From positions 186,001 to 250,000 of the forward strand of contig NZ_CP037422.1 of the NCBI RefSeq assembly GCF_007748175.1: a DNA stretch of 64,000 bases, read 5' to 3'. The notes under the pieces are model-generated. The model did not search any database. It worked only from the letters and a program-made list of their open reading frames with translations, and was not told where the DNA came from. Position 1 is the stretch's first letter; each line of letters begins with the position of its first letter. This document shows positions 8,241 to 16,751 of this stretch, in pieces. Source of the DNA: Gimesia aquarii (lineage in GTDB: Bacteria > Planctomycetota > Planctomycetia > Planctomycetales > Planctomycetaceae). Position numbers and translations under genes: made by a program.

Positions 8241-8438
8241 TTATATGTGTTGTATGAGCCAGGTAATCAGTCTTCCGACCAGAAAACAGCCAGAGATCAA
8301 GAGCAAGCAAACGATGCCATACACGATGATTTCGGTCGTTGTGTGCTTACGGTTGGCTTTGAGGATTTGTTCGGTTTGTTTGATGCGTTCGACCTTGTCG
8401 GCTGCTTCTTGGTGAGTGGGAGCGATGGGACGGATCAT
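8241..8438 (-). CDS. Small single-span membrane protein (cassette gene 3)
   Basis: 65 residues on the strand opposite to all neighbouring phage genes. The first 33 residues are charged and helical; residues 36-60 form one hydrophobic membrane segment containing Cys. Its ATG overlaps the end of the upstream minus-strand gene by four bases (ATGA), so translation is probably coupled. No family recognised. A role in superinfection exclusion or membrane signalling is possible but purely contextual. Confidence 0.65.
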   Translation of the reverse strand: MIRPIAPTHQEAADKVERIKQTEQILKANRKHTTTEIIVYGIVCLLLISGCFLVGRLITWLIQHI

Positions 8439-8737
8439 TTGAATGCGAGCAAAGTGAAGAAGTAGAGAATGAGAGTGCCAATGGCACTACCTAAGATCAT
8501 CCAATAAATACCACGTGCGTAATATTCAATATTTTCTTGTTTTTTATTTAAGTCGTAAAGGAGCTGTCCTTCGGGTGAAAGTTGGCGGTACTTCGCAATT
8601 TCGCGGGCCTCGTCATTGGCCTCTTCCATCTGTCTTTCAAGGGATTGTTTTGGTGTTTCGATTATGCGTAGTTTTATCAGTGCCCAAATCAAGAGAGGTA
8701 CACCAACCAGACCGGCAATGCCTATAGCTACATCCAT
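8435..8737 (-). CDS. Small two-span membrane protein (cassette gene 2)
   Basis: 100 residues. A hydrophobic segment at about 3-22, a long charged helical middle (25-70, Glu/Gln/Arg rich) and a second membrane segment at about 75-96. The start lies one base after the stop of the upstream cassette gene. The region before the last membrane segment resembles the equivalent part of the 118-residue product of cassette gene 1 (A-K near a short loop, Gln/Leu-rich helix, aromatic entry to the span), suggesting distant paralogy. This is an eye comparison, not an alignment score. Confidence 0.65.
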   Translation of the reverse strand: MDVAIGIAGLVGVPLLIWALIKLRIIETPKQSLERQMEEANDEAREIAKYRQLSPEGQLLYDLNKKQENIEYYARGIYWMILGSAIGTLILYFFTLLAFK

Positions 8738-8738
8738 G

Positions 8739-9095
8739 CTACATAACCCTATTTACATAGTAAATTATAGCACCAGAAACAATGCAAGTGATCACAAACA
8801 TCACCAGACTATAATTGAATTCCAAGACTTTCTGTTGAGCATGAAGATGGAGCTGTTGCTGCTCGGATGTCATTTTAGCAAACGCCTCAAGCTCAGGTTG
8901 TTGTTCTTTTTCTTTACGAGCACGTGTCATGCTTGGAGTTTCGAAGCGTGCTATACATGCAATTACGACTGGAATCGAGATTGCAGTAATTAATTTTGCA
9001 TATAAATTTTCAAAAGGAAGTTCTCTTTTAAAAGTGAATAGGTAGAGGATGAAAAGAATCGTTGGAAACTTCCAGCTATTAATGAATTCTCTCAT
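8739..9095 (-). CDS. Small membrane protein (cassette gene 1)
   Basis: 118 residues, first gene of a three-gene minus-strand cassette inside the tail operon. Hydrophobic segments at about 10-25, 33-50 and 94-113, separated by a charged Glu/Gln-rich helix (58-90). The start is only 30 bases from the start of the divergent tape-measure gene, so its promoter must lie inside the tape-measure coding sequence or in that short gap. No family recognised. A reversed small membrane gene set in a late operon is typical of moron-type additions that can be expressed from the prophage state. Confidence 0.65.
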   Translation of the reverse strand: MREFINSWKFPTILFILYLFTFKRELPFENLYAKLITAISIPVVIACIARFETPSMTRARKEKEQQPELEAFAKMTSEQQQLHLHAQQKVLEFNYSLVMFVITCIVSGAIIYYVNRVM

Positions 9096-9125
9096 TTGAT
9101 TACCTGAATTAATTGGTCAATAAAA

Positions 9126-10985
9126 ATGGTGGCTGAAACCCAACGAAATGTGATTATCTCACTGAAATTAGCGGCTGATCCTAATAATCAGACTACTGCT
9201 GATCTTGTATCTCGTCAAGCAAAAAACGTCTCTGTAGCGGGTGTGAATGCGCTCCGACAGGAAGTCGAAGAATTTACTCGCGTCGAAGTTGGCAAAACCA
9301 AAATCCATGAGGAGCAGTCTAACAAACGCATTACAAAGACTTTAAAAGAAAAAGAGAAACGGGAGAAAGCGGTCCAAGAACTTGCGAAAAAAATACGAGA
9401 AGCAGAGAAAACACGAGACAAGTCGCATCAAAAAGCCAACGAAGCGGGTCTGATTGCTGTGCAAGGACTGGCTGATATGGTCGAGGGAGCAGCCAAATTA
9501 GGGTTGATCACCGAAGATAATTTTGAAACCTTTGCCCGACACTTTGAGATGATCCAGTCGGGTATTCAGGTTTTCAAAGGTGCCACAGATGCAATCTGGA
9601 AAACGAGAGAGGGTCTGATTGCGTTGAGTAAGGCGACCAATGCTCAAACTGTCGCCAATGAATTAATGGCAGCCAGTAATGTGAAGGCCGCTGGAACGGG
9701 TGGAGTTGCAGCAGGAAGTGGTGCAGCAGCAGGAGGTACTGTCTTAGGTGGGGCTGTGATCGCTGGAAAAGCAACCGCAGTTGCGGCGGGTGTTTTGGCT
9801 GCTGGGTTGGCGTTACATGATGTTAGTAAACTACTTCTCAGAGAAATGGGAATTCTGAGTGAAAACTCAGAGTTAATGAACACTGCACTTCAAGATTGGT
9901 GGAAGGTCACGAAGGATCTCACAGAGAGTCAGAAAGATCTCGCCAGAGCAGAACAAAATCAGCAGGCACTGGAACGAGAACGTACAAAAGTTGAGAAATT
10001 AGTCACGGACCGTATCGACCTTCAGGGGCAATTCAGAGCGGGTGCGAATCGTGCTGATGAAGCGGTCGCCTTCGCGGCTGGAGAGTCCAACATCGGGCAA
10101 GCTGATCGTCTCAGGCTAGAAGCAATTCGTGAGGTGGAAGCAGCCGAGCGCGAAATCATTGAGCACAGAAACCTTGTAGCATTACGCAAAGATGCAGGAC
10201 GATTTCAAAGTGAGGAACTCGCTGTCAAAATCCTCAAAGATCTGGAAGACGCTCAAGGCCGTTTGCTGGATGCAGATAAAAACCGCCTGTCAGTTCTTCG
10301 ACTTCAGAATCAAGAAACTGAGGCACTCTTAAAAGCAGAGCAAACCAAGCTGATCACGCTCGAACAAGCCAAGCAGGTTGAAGATCAGAGCTTACGCGCG
10401 AGATTGGGACAGTTCAGTCCTGGCCTGCAAAGACGAACTGTTGAGATTGCGGAGAAGATCAAGGCAGGAGAACAGATCGATCGCAGGGATGTTGCGATTT
10501 TGCAAGAAGCGGGAATCGGTCAACGGTTTGTCTCTGACTTTTTCGAGAAGCAAGGCAGCGGTGTGGCTGGCTCTTCCACGTTTACAGAGGTTTTTGGAAC
10601 CAAGTCTCAGGAACTAAAAAAAGCTGCAACTAATGTTAGTGAACTTCAATCCGAATTGGATAAAGGCAGGGGTCAAGAATCAGGTGCGAAAAGGGAGGTC
10701 AGATCTTCAGCGGAATTGTTTAGACAATTCAACGAAGTCCGAGTGAAACAAGAGGCTGTTCTAAAGCAAGCTCTGGACGAAAATTTCGATGGATTGAATC
10801 AGGAGAACTTAATTCAGCGTATTCAGCAGGCGGCGGCTGATGCAGCAGACGCAATCAATCAACAAGGTATGGCGACGATTAATTCGATTCAAACGATGCA
10901 GGACACAATGATCAAGAGTCATCAGGAAATGCAAAAGCAGTTCGAGAACTTCCAACTGGATACTAATTGGAATCAACAAACATGA
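9126..10985 (+). CDS. Putative tape measure protein
   Basis: 619 residues, the longest helical protein of the tail module. It shows extended coiled coil (about 40-100, 255-410 and 520-600), a Gly/Ala-rich hydrophobic stretch with two likely membrane-active segments (about 185-235), and Gln-rich ends. These are the usual features of tape measure proteins, which set tail length and help DNA entry. It follows the frameshifted chaperone genes after the antisense cassette. No ribosome site is visible before the ATG at 9126, which is odd for a structural gene. Overlap ATGA with the next gene. Confidence 0.75.
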   Translation: MVAETQRNVIISLKLAADPNNQTTADLVSRQAKNVSVAGVNALRQEVEEFTRVEVGKTKIHEEQSNKRITKTLKEKEKREKAVQELAKKIREAEKTRDKSHQKANEAGLIAVQGLADMVEGAAKLGLITEDNFETFARHFEMIQSGIQVFKGATDAIWKTREGLIALSKATNAQTVANELMAASNVKAAGTGGVAAGSGAAAGGTVLGGAVIAGKATAVAAGVLAAGLALHDVSKLLLREMGILSENSELMNTALQDWWKVTKDLTESQKDLARAEQNQQALERERTKVEKLVTDRIDLQGQFRAGANRADEAVAFAAGESNIGQADRLRLEAIREVEAAEREIIEHRNLVALRKDAGRFQSEELAVKILKDLEDAQGRLLDADKNRLSVLRLQNQETEALLKAEQTKLITLEQAKQVEDQSLRARLGQFSPGLQRRTVEIAEKIKAGEQIDRRDVAILQEAGIGQRFVSDFFEKQGSGVAGSSTFTEVFGTKSQELKKAATNVSELQSELDKGRGQESGAKREVRSSAELFRQFNEVRVKQEAVLKQALDENFDGLNQENLIQRIQQAAADAADAINQQGMATINSIQTMQDTMIKSHQEMQKQFENFQLDTNWNQQT

Positions 10986-11722
10986 TTTTAACTTACGGTG
11001 ATTACGCACACCCAGACAACGAAGCCAACGTTTCTATCTCACGAGCGGGATTGGAAGCGGAAGATGGTTTTGTCTACGGATACACCGAGACCTGGAGCAT
11101 CACCGGGATTTTGCATGGCGACACAGATGCAGCTCTATTCCAAGCGATGAATGGTCTCCTCGACGCTTACAGCAAACAGGGAGAAAACCTTGTTTGGAAA
11201 AAAGGTGATACGGTCATGCATCAGCTCTTGAACGATGACACACTCACCGGAACGAAGGTCTTTACCCTGCCCCATTTCCCGAAAAATACGGGAGGGGAGC
11301 TGACCACATTTCGGACTTACAACATTGTCGTCGAAGCCGAAGTGCCGTTTGTTCAATTTGATGCAGAAGCGGATGACTTCGAACCTTTGATTTTGAAATT
11401 TGAAGAACACATTAATCAAACTGGAACCGGTGGTCGAAAAGTCGCCTTCTTACCAACGCTGACAGGTAAGTATCAAAAACAGCAGCTCACTGAGACATCC
11501 ACAATCACAATTGTGCAATCAGGCATGAAAGTCGGCTTGGGAGGTTATCCAATCCCCAACCTCCCGCTTTGGCCTGACGATGAGCATCAAGAGCGAAGAC
11601 AAATCAATCAGGCAGCTATTCGTCGACGTAACGGCGTGGGTCTGGAATATCCCATTCATTGGTCATACACATTCGAACGGAACGATCCGTTCCCTGTACC
11701 CAAAAAGGCAGTCGTCACTTAG
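10982..11722 (+). CDS. Tail protein, unknown (distal-tail position)
   Basis: 246 residues from ATG 10982, which overlaps the tape-measure stop by four bases; an in-frame ATG at 10967 is less likely. It is beta-rich, with T-E-T-W-S-I-T-G-I-L-H-G near residue 35 and a basic E-R-R-Q-I-N-Q-A-A-I-R-R-R-N patch near 205-220. In siphophages the gene after the tape measure usually encodes the distal tail protein. That role is plausible here but is not shown by a motif I can name. Confidence 0.55.
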   Translation: MILTYGDYAHPDNEANVSISRAGLEAEDGFVYGYTETWSITGILHGDTDAALFQAMNGLLDAYSKQGENLVWKKGDTVMHQLLNDDTLTGTKVFTLPHFPKNTGGELTTFRTYNIVVEAEVPFVQFDAEADDFEPLILKFEEHINQTGTGGRKVAFLPTLTGKYQKQQLTETSTITIVQSGMKVGLGGYPIPNLPLWPDDEHQERRQINQAAIRRRNGVGLEYPIHWSYTFERNDPFPVPKKAVVT

Positions 11723-11734
11723 GAGATTTTAAAA

Positions 11735-14614
11735 ATGGCTTCACACATATGGATTGGCGGGGCACCTGCTAAAGCACAAGTTGATACAATTACGATTCCT
11801 TCCAATGTCGAATCGGGCCAGGTATTCACGGCGAAAATAGGTAACAAAGAGTTGACTTATACTTATCCCCCCGGTCCAGTATTAGCCGATGTTACAGATG
11901 CGATTGTCGCAGTTTGGAGCGCATCTACGATACCTGAATTTGCTGAAATATCTGCGTCATCAATTTTGGCCGGAGAGATCACGCTCACTGCTGTTACTCC
12001 CGGTAAGCCATTTATTGTATCGTTTTCAATTGGCTCTGGCACGAATGAAATTCAAGTCATTACTATCGGCAATAATCCGATAGGCGGTACGTATACACTT
12101 ACGTTTGATGGGCAAACAACGGTAGCTATCGCACACAATGCTACTGCTGAGACTGTGCAAACAGCATTAGAGGGTTTAAGCAACATCGAAGTTGGAGACG
12201 TTGCGGTCACAGGGGCAGATGGTGGGCCTTATACAGTCGAATTCATCGGAGCTCTAGCAAACACAGACGTAGCAATGATGACCGCCGATGTCACTAATCT
12301 GTTAGGGACAGACGAACAACAAGTTATCAGTCTAACCTCTTCAACCGGTGGTACATTCACACTGAGCTATGCAGGTCAAACAACCGGGAACATTGCTTAC
12401 AACGCGAGTGCTGCGACTGTAGAAACGGCCTTAGAAGCGTTAAGTACTATCGGCGCGGGCAATGTCTCAGTCTCAGGTGCCAATGGTGGACCGTATACGG
12501 TGACATTTCAAAATGCGCTTGGCAAAACTGACGTAGCGATGATCACTGTTGATGGAGCATTGCTGACAGGTGGTTTAAATGTCTCGGTCACAGAAACAAC
12601 GCCGGGAGGTGGAGGTCAAAATGAAATATGGCACCTTAGCATGTATGACAGTTCAAATGTGTCCGGGATTCTTAGAATCGGAGGCGATGCGAGTGCTACT
12701 AGTGGAACGTTTACGATCCAACTTCAAATCGATTCAACAACAGTCATGCAAACCGGGGCAATTGCCTATGATGCAACGCCGGCAGAAATAATGGCTGCCT
12801 TTGAAGCAACGGACTTTGGTAAAGCTGTTGGCGGTACGTATCCTCTCTGCTTTGCTGTACAAGCCGGAGGTTCTCTAGGCAGCGGAACGCTCGCAGACGG
12901 CAATGATTATCTTTTGTGGTGGCACCCTGTCGTTGCTTTAAATTCAGCTTCAGCGGGATACACATTGACGATTGATAATACATCATTGGTTGGCGGTACT
13001 TATGGTGAACTGGGAGCTGGAAGTGAGGGTCAGCTTGTCACCGAATCTGGAAACATATCATTTTCATCGTTCTACATTAAAGTCGGCATCGAAGAAACCG
13101 ATGATTTAGCATGGAATACATCAGCAGCAACGATTCAGGCAGCTTTGGAAGGTTTGAGCAATGTGGGATCGGGTAATGTGCAAGTAACGTCATCGGCTCC
13201 GGATGACGTGTTTGATCCGTTTGTCCTCAAAGTTGAATTCATTGGTGATCTAGCGAATCAGGATACCGGGTTCACTGTTGATATTAAGACGCATAACACC
13301 GGAATCGGAACAGTTCAGGAAGATGACTTCTACACCGCCATAGGTTCAAGCGGAACGGCTGAAGTGCAGAATCTTAGTATTACAGGATCGCCTGTAAGCG
13401 GCACATTCGGCTTGAGTTTTGGCGGAGTCGATTCAGCGTCAATCGCACACAACGCATCAGCCGCCACGGTGCAGGCAGCTTTAGAGGCGATGAGTTCCAT
13501 CGGCTCGGGTAATGTAATATGCACAGGCGGGCCACTTCCAGACACGGCGGTTGTCATTACATTTGCCGGTAGTTTAAGTGGGACGGCATTAGCTGAGATT
13601 ACTGTTGTTTCCATAACGGTCACAGAGTCGGTGAAAGGCGGTAATGCTCCAACTGTTACAATTGTAACTACACAGTCACCCGTGAGCCAAGTTGCCACCA
13701 CGGCCAGCGAAGGTCCCAATCATTGGGACACGCCCGCGAATTGGAACACGAACACTGTTCCGACAAATGGTGATACAGTATACATTTCAGATTCAGAGAT
13801 CAGTATTCTTTACGGCTTAGATCAAAGTGCTGTCACATTGGCCGCCTTACACATTGAGCAGACCTTCTCCGGATTTATTGGATTGCCCCGTACCAACAGT
13901 GATGGATTGTCCTACTTTGAATACCGTGATCAGTATCTAAAAATCGGAGCCACTACTTTGTTTATCGGGGACAAAGAGGGTGATGGTTCTGATCGAATAA
14001 AAATTGACTTGGGATCGGTACAAAGTACGGTCCTGATTACTGATTCCGGTGATGGTGAAGATGCCAATACACCGGCGATTCTCTTGCTCGGTACACACGC
14101 ATCGAACGTGATCAATGTCAACCGGGGCAGCTTGGGAGTGGCATACTATCCTACTGAAGTCTCAACAATTGCTTTACTAAGGCAAGCATTTTTTGATGAC
14201 GCTGCAGATGACACGACGGTCTACTTAGGAGATGGGGTAACTATTACTGACATCATCAAGAGTGGTGGTGTGTTGGATATTAACTCTAACACAACATCAC
14301 TAGATCAGACTGCCGGGTCAACCACGATTCATGCAGGGGCTCACACTCTGTTGAATATTCAGGATGGTTTATTGAACTATAACTCTGTCGATACGGCATC
14401 AGAGATTAATCTTTCCGGTGAATCCGTTTTGATTTTTGATCAAGACAGTCGACCAAAAACAATCACTATTATCAATAAGCTCAGCGATGAATCTGAAATC
14501 TTTGACGTCTCCGGAAGCATCGCGAATCCCGTAATCGATATGGAAAACACGGGTGATTTGAGCAAACTCAATATGGGTAAGAACTTCAAACTCACTTTTG
14601 GAATTACTACTTAA
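11735..14614 (+). CDS. Multi-repeat tail fibre/tip protein
   Basis: 959 residues, start behind a strong aggag site (11721-11725). The N-terminal two thirds consist of repeated beta modules of roughly 85-95 residues at about 107-190, 196-286, 323-415 (divergent), 436-520 and 542-632, each with G-G/S-T-F/Y-T-L, then I-A-H/Y-N-A-S/T-A-A-T-V-Q-A-L-E, then G-N-V and a final strand. The first 105 residues may be a further divergent copy. Residues 658-959 change to a W-D-T-P-A-N-W type opening followed by repeated short strands, like a beta-solenoid. This suits a fibre or receptor-binding protein. No enzyme motif is visible. Confidence 0.6.
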   Translation: MASHIWIGGAPAKAQVDTITIPSNVESGQVFTAKIGNKELTYTYPPGPVLADVTDAIVAVWSASTIPEFAEISASSILAGEITLTAVTPGKPFIVSFSIGSGTNEIQVITIGNNPIGGTYTLTFDGQTTVAIAHNATAETVQTALEGLSNIEVGDVAVTGADGGPYTVEFIGALANTDVAMMTADVTNLLGTDEQQVISLTSSTGGTFTLSYAGQTTGNIAYNASAATVETALEALSTIGAGNVSVSGANGGPYTVTFQNALGKTDVAMITVDGALLTGGLNVSVTETTPGGGGQNEIWHLSMYDSSNVSGILRIGGDASATSGTFTIQLQIDSTTVMQTGAIAYDATPAEIMAAFEATDFGKAVGGTYPLCFAVQAGGSLGSGTLADGNDYLLWWHPVVALNSASAGYTLTIDNTSLVGGTYGELGAGSEGQLVTESGNISFSSFYIKVGIEETDDLAWNTSAATIQAALEGLSNVGSGNVQVTSSAPDDVFDPFVLKVEFIGDLANQDTGFTVDIKTHNTGIGTVQEDDFYTAIGSSGTAEVQNLSITGSPVSGTFGLSFGGVDSASIAHNASAATVQAALEAMSSIGSGNVICTGGPLPDTAVVITFAGSLSGTALAEITVVSITVTESVKGGNAPTVTIVTTQSPVSQVATTASEGPNHWDTPANWNTNTVPTNGDTVYISDSEISILYGLDQSAVTLAALHIEQTFSGFIGLPRTNSDGLSYFEYRDQYLKIGATTLFIGDKEGDGSDRIKIDLGSVQSTVLITDSGDGEDANTPAILLLGTHASNVINVNRGSLGVAYYPTEVSTIALLRQAFFDDAADDTTVYLGDGVTITDIIKSGGVLDINSNTTSLDQTAGSTTIHAGAHTLLNIQDGLLNYNSVDTASEINLSGESVLIFDQDSRPKTITIINKLSDESEIFDVSGSIANPVIDMENTGDLSKLNMGKNFKLTFGITT

Positions 14615-14615
14615 C

Positions 14616-16751
14616 ATGGATGATCCAAACAGTGATTTCGAAGGTGCGGGATCTGTATTGTATCCGGGTATCAAACAGATCGTCGGTGTGAGTTATACAC
14701 GCTCGCATGGGATTACTCCCGACATTTGCCGTATCGAAATGGCACCTCAAACTCTAGATCCAAAAGACAAGGACTACGTTCCGATTGAACCGGATGGATT
14801 CCTGATCTTTCAATTTGATACGGTGAAAGTGAATACGGATCTCTTCGGAAGAAAAACGACGGTTAATAAAACCATTCAGATTTTGATGCAGTCCTGTCGA
14901 GCGGACAGAGCGTCTGTGCGTCGTTCTGAGACATCAGAAAACTGGACGATTCCAATATTTGACCGACGTTGGAAATGGCAATTTGGATCATTCTCAGGTC
15001 ATTGGAATACTAAGAAAAATGGAGTCATCGAAAAAAGGAAAGAGAAAACCGTTCGTGAATTGGCCGAAATGTGTTTGGATGCGATGGGAGAGATCAAGTA
15101 CGAAACCAAAACACTCGACGAGTTAGAGAAGAATAAAAAAATCTCCTATCGTAAAAAAGTGCGCCCAGAAGTTCATTGGGACCGCATCCCACCTGCCCAG
15201 GCATTAAACGATTTATTGACTCCATTAGGTTATCGCGTTTGTTTGGGTTGGGATGACATTGTGCGCATCGAGAAACAGGGCGTAGGAGCACTTCTCCCAA
15301 CCGAAGATCTCATGTCTGGGGGATTTGATGCTGAACTTCCCGAGACACCCGATTCAGTGACCGTCCTCGGTGGAATCACCATGCATGAGGCTCTGTGGGA
15401 ATTGGAACCAGTGGGATTGGATCTCGACGGAGACTGGAGGCCGATTAATCATCTTAGTTATGCACCATTTGATTCTCAGGGAAACGCAGAATGGGAATTT
15501 TCAATACCCCCGAACTACCCAGAGATTCGTTATAAGTTTGATGAGATCAAGTTTGACCAAACACCGAGTGATGATGAATACCGCAAACGCAAAGAGCAGT
15601 ACACTCTGGCTGTCCAAACTGTCTATCGAAGTTACCGACTCAAATACCCAGTCGGCACAAAGGAAGATGAAAGCTTAAGAAAAAAGTACGATGATTTAGG
15701 CTACCAACTTGGTCTCGTGGTAGATCTCGGGCACAGGGCTGGTGAAAAAGTCTATGACAATTTACTAGCTGATTATGAGCAAGCCCGACGCAAACTGTTT
15801 CAGAAAGCGAAACCTGTCATTCCCGGTCCGCAGGCGATCAACCCTAAGACTGGCTACCTAGATGATATTAAACTGATTGAATTTGAACAGATCTTGCCGA
15901 TTTTTGAGACCCGAGCAGAACTGGCAGTCGATTCCTACACCGGGAAACTGATTCGGAAACCACCCCAGGTGAGTGGAATTTTTTATGATCCGATGAGAGT
16001 TGGCGACACGCTCACTACTGATGAATTACTGAATACGATTGAGGTGAGTAAATTTCGCGTCCTTCCTGAATTAGGGATCATTCAATTCAATGAACCGATC
16101 ACAAGACGCGAAATTATCAAAGGCAAGAAAGGTAAAAAAGACCAGAAATTAGAATATCCAGCGGACTTGAGAGTCCTAATTGCGACTCCTCTAAAGAACC
16201 TGGCAGGAGAACCGGCCCGCTTTACACACGTTGAAGAACTGGACCCGAAGTTTAAAACGAAGCCAGCAAAACTCCCACTGGATGTCATCGTCGAGAAACC
16301 AACAAAAGTTCCCAAAGGAACAGGTACAAAAGTTGTCATCAAAAACGAAATTGTCCAAGCATATCAAGCACAGTATGAGACTAAGACAAATCTAAAAGGG
16401 GAAGAAGTAACCGAAGTCGTCAAAGTCTTGGATAATGTTGTAGAGGAAGAACTGGAAAAGCAGGCTCTGATCGCAGTCGATGTAGAAAACATCAAGATCT
16501 TTACAGAAGACTCGGGATCCGGAGTCTATGCCGGTTTAAAGAAAATCAACTTGGACGGAGCCATCCAACAGGTTGCGATTTCACGCACGACTTCAGGAGG
16601 GATGACAACCACAATCTCGCGTAATACGGAAGTAAAGATCAATGTTCCCAACTTCGACCAACGCCAGCGTAATCTCGCGTTAAAAGAGATGATCAAAAAT
16701 CATACTGAAACCATTGATAACACCGATCAAGTCAATACGGAGGGAACCTAA
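14616..16751 (+). CDS. Putative tail hub/tip protein
   Basis: 711 residues; ATG 14616 lies one base after the upstream stop and is preferred to an in-frame TTG at 14598. The first 250 residues combine beta strands with a segment (about 150-220) resembling the insertion domain of baseplate hub proteins: a helix, W-D-R-I-P-P-A-Q-A-L-N-D-L-L near 188-202, then L-G-Y-R-V. A long charged helix follows (about 310-400), and the C-terminal third is Lys-rich with strands. The hub role is inferred from order and this pattern. It overlaps the next gene by one base (TAATG). Confidence 0.5.
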   Translation: MDDPNSDFEGAGSVLYPGIKQIVGVSYTRSHGITPDICRIEMAPQTLDPKDKDYVPIEPDGFLIFQFDTVKVNTDLFGRKTTVNKTIQILMQSCRADRASVRRSETSENWTIPIFDRRWKWQFGSFSGHWNTKKNGVIEKRKEKTVRELAEMCLDAMGEIKYETKTLDELEKNKKISYRKKVRPEVHWDRIPPAQALNDLLTPLGYRVCLGWDDIVRIEKQGVGALLPTEDLMSGGFDAELPETPDSVTVLGGITMHEALWELEPVGLDLDGDWRPINHLSYAPFDSQGNAEWEFSIPPNYPEIRYKFDEIKFDQTPSDDEYRKRKEQYTLAVQTVYRSYRLKYPVGTKEDESLRKKYDDLGYQLGLVVDLGHRAGEKVYDNLLADYEQARRKLFQKAKPVIPGPQAINPKTGYLDDIKLIEFEQILPIFETRAELAVDSYTGKLIRKPPQVSGIFYDPMRVGDTLTTDELLNTIEVSKFRVLPELGIIQFNEPITRREIIKGKKGKKDQKLEYPADLRVLIATPLKNLAGEPARFTHVEELDPKFKTKPAKLPLDVIVEKPTKVPKGTGTKVVIKNEIVQAYQAQYETKTNLKGEEVTEVVKVLDNVVEEELEKQALIAVDVENIKIFTEDSGSGVYAGLKKINLDGAIQQVAISRTTSGGMTTTISRNTEVKINVPNFDQRQRNLALKEMIKNHTETIDNTDQVNTEGT

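Noticed and set aside
8515..8993. Two + strand ORFs in the antisense cassette region
   Set aside because: They lack ribosome sites and have shadow-like composition, while the minus-strand frames tile with 1-base spacing, ATGA overlap and membrane segments.
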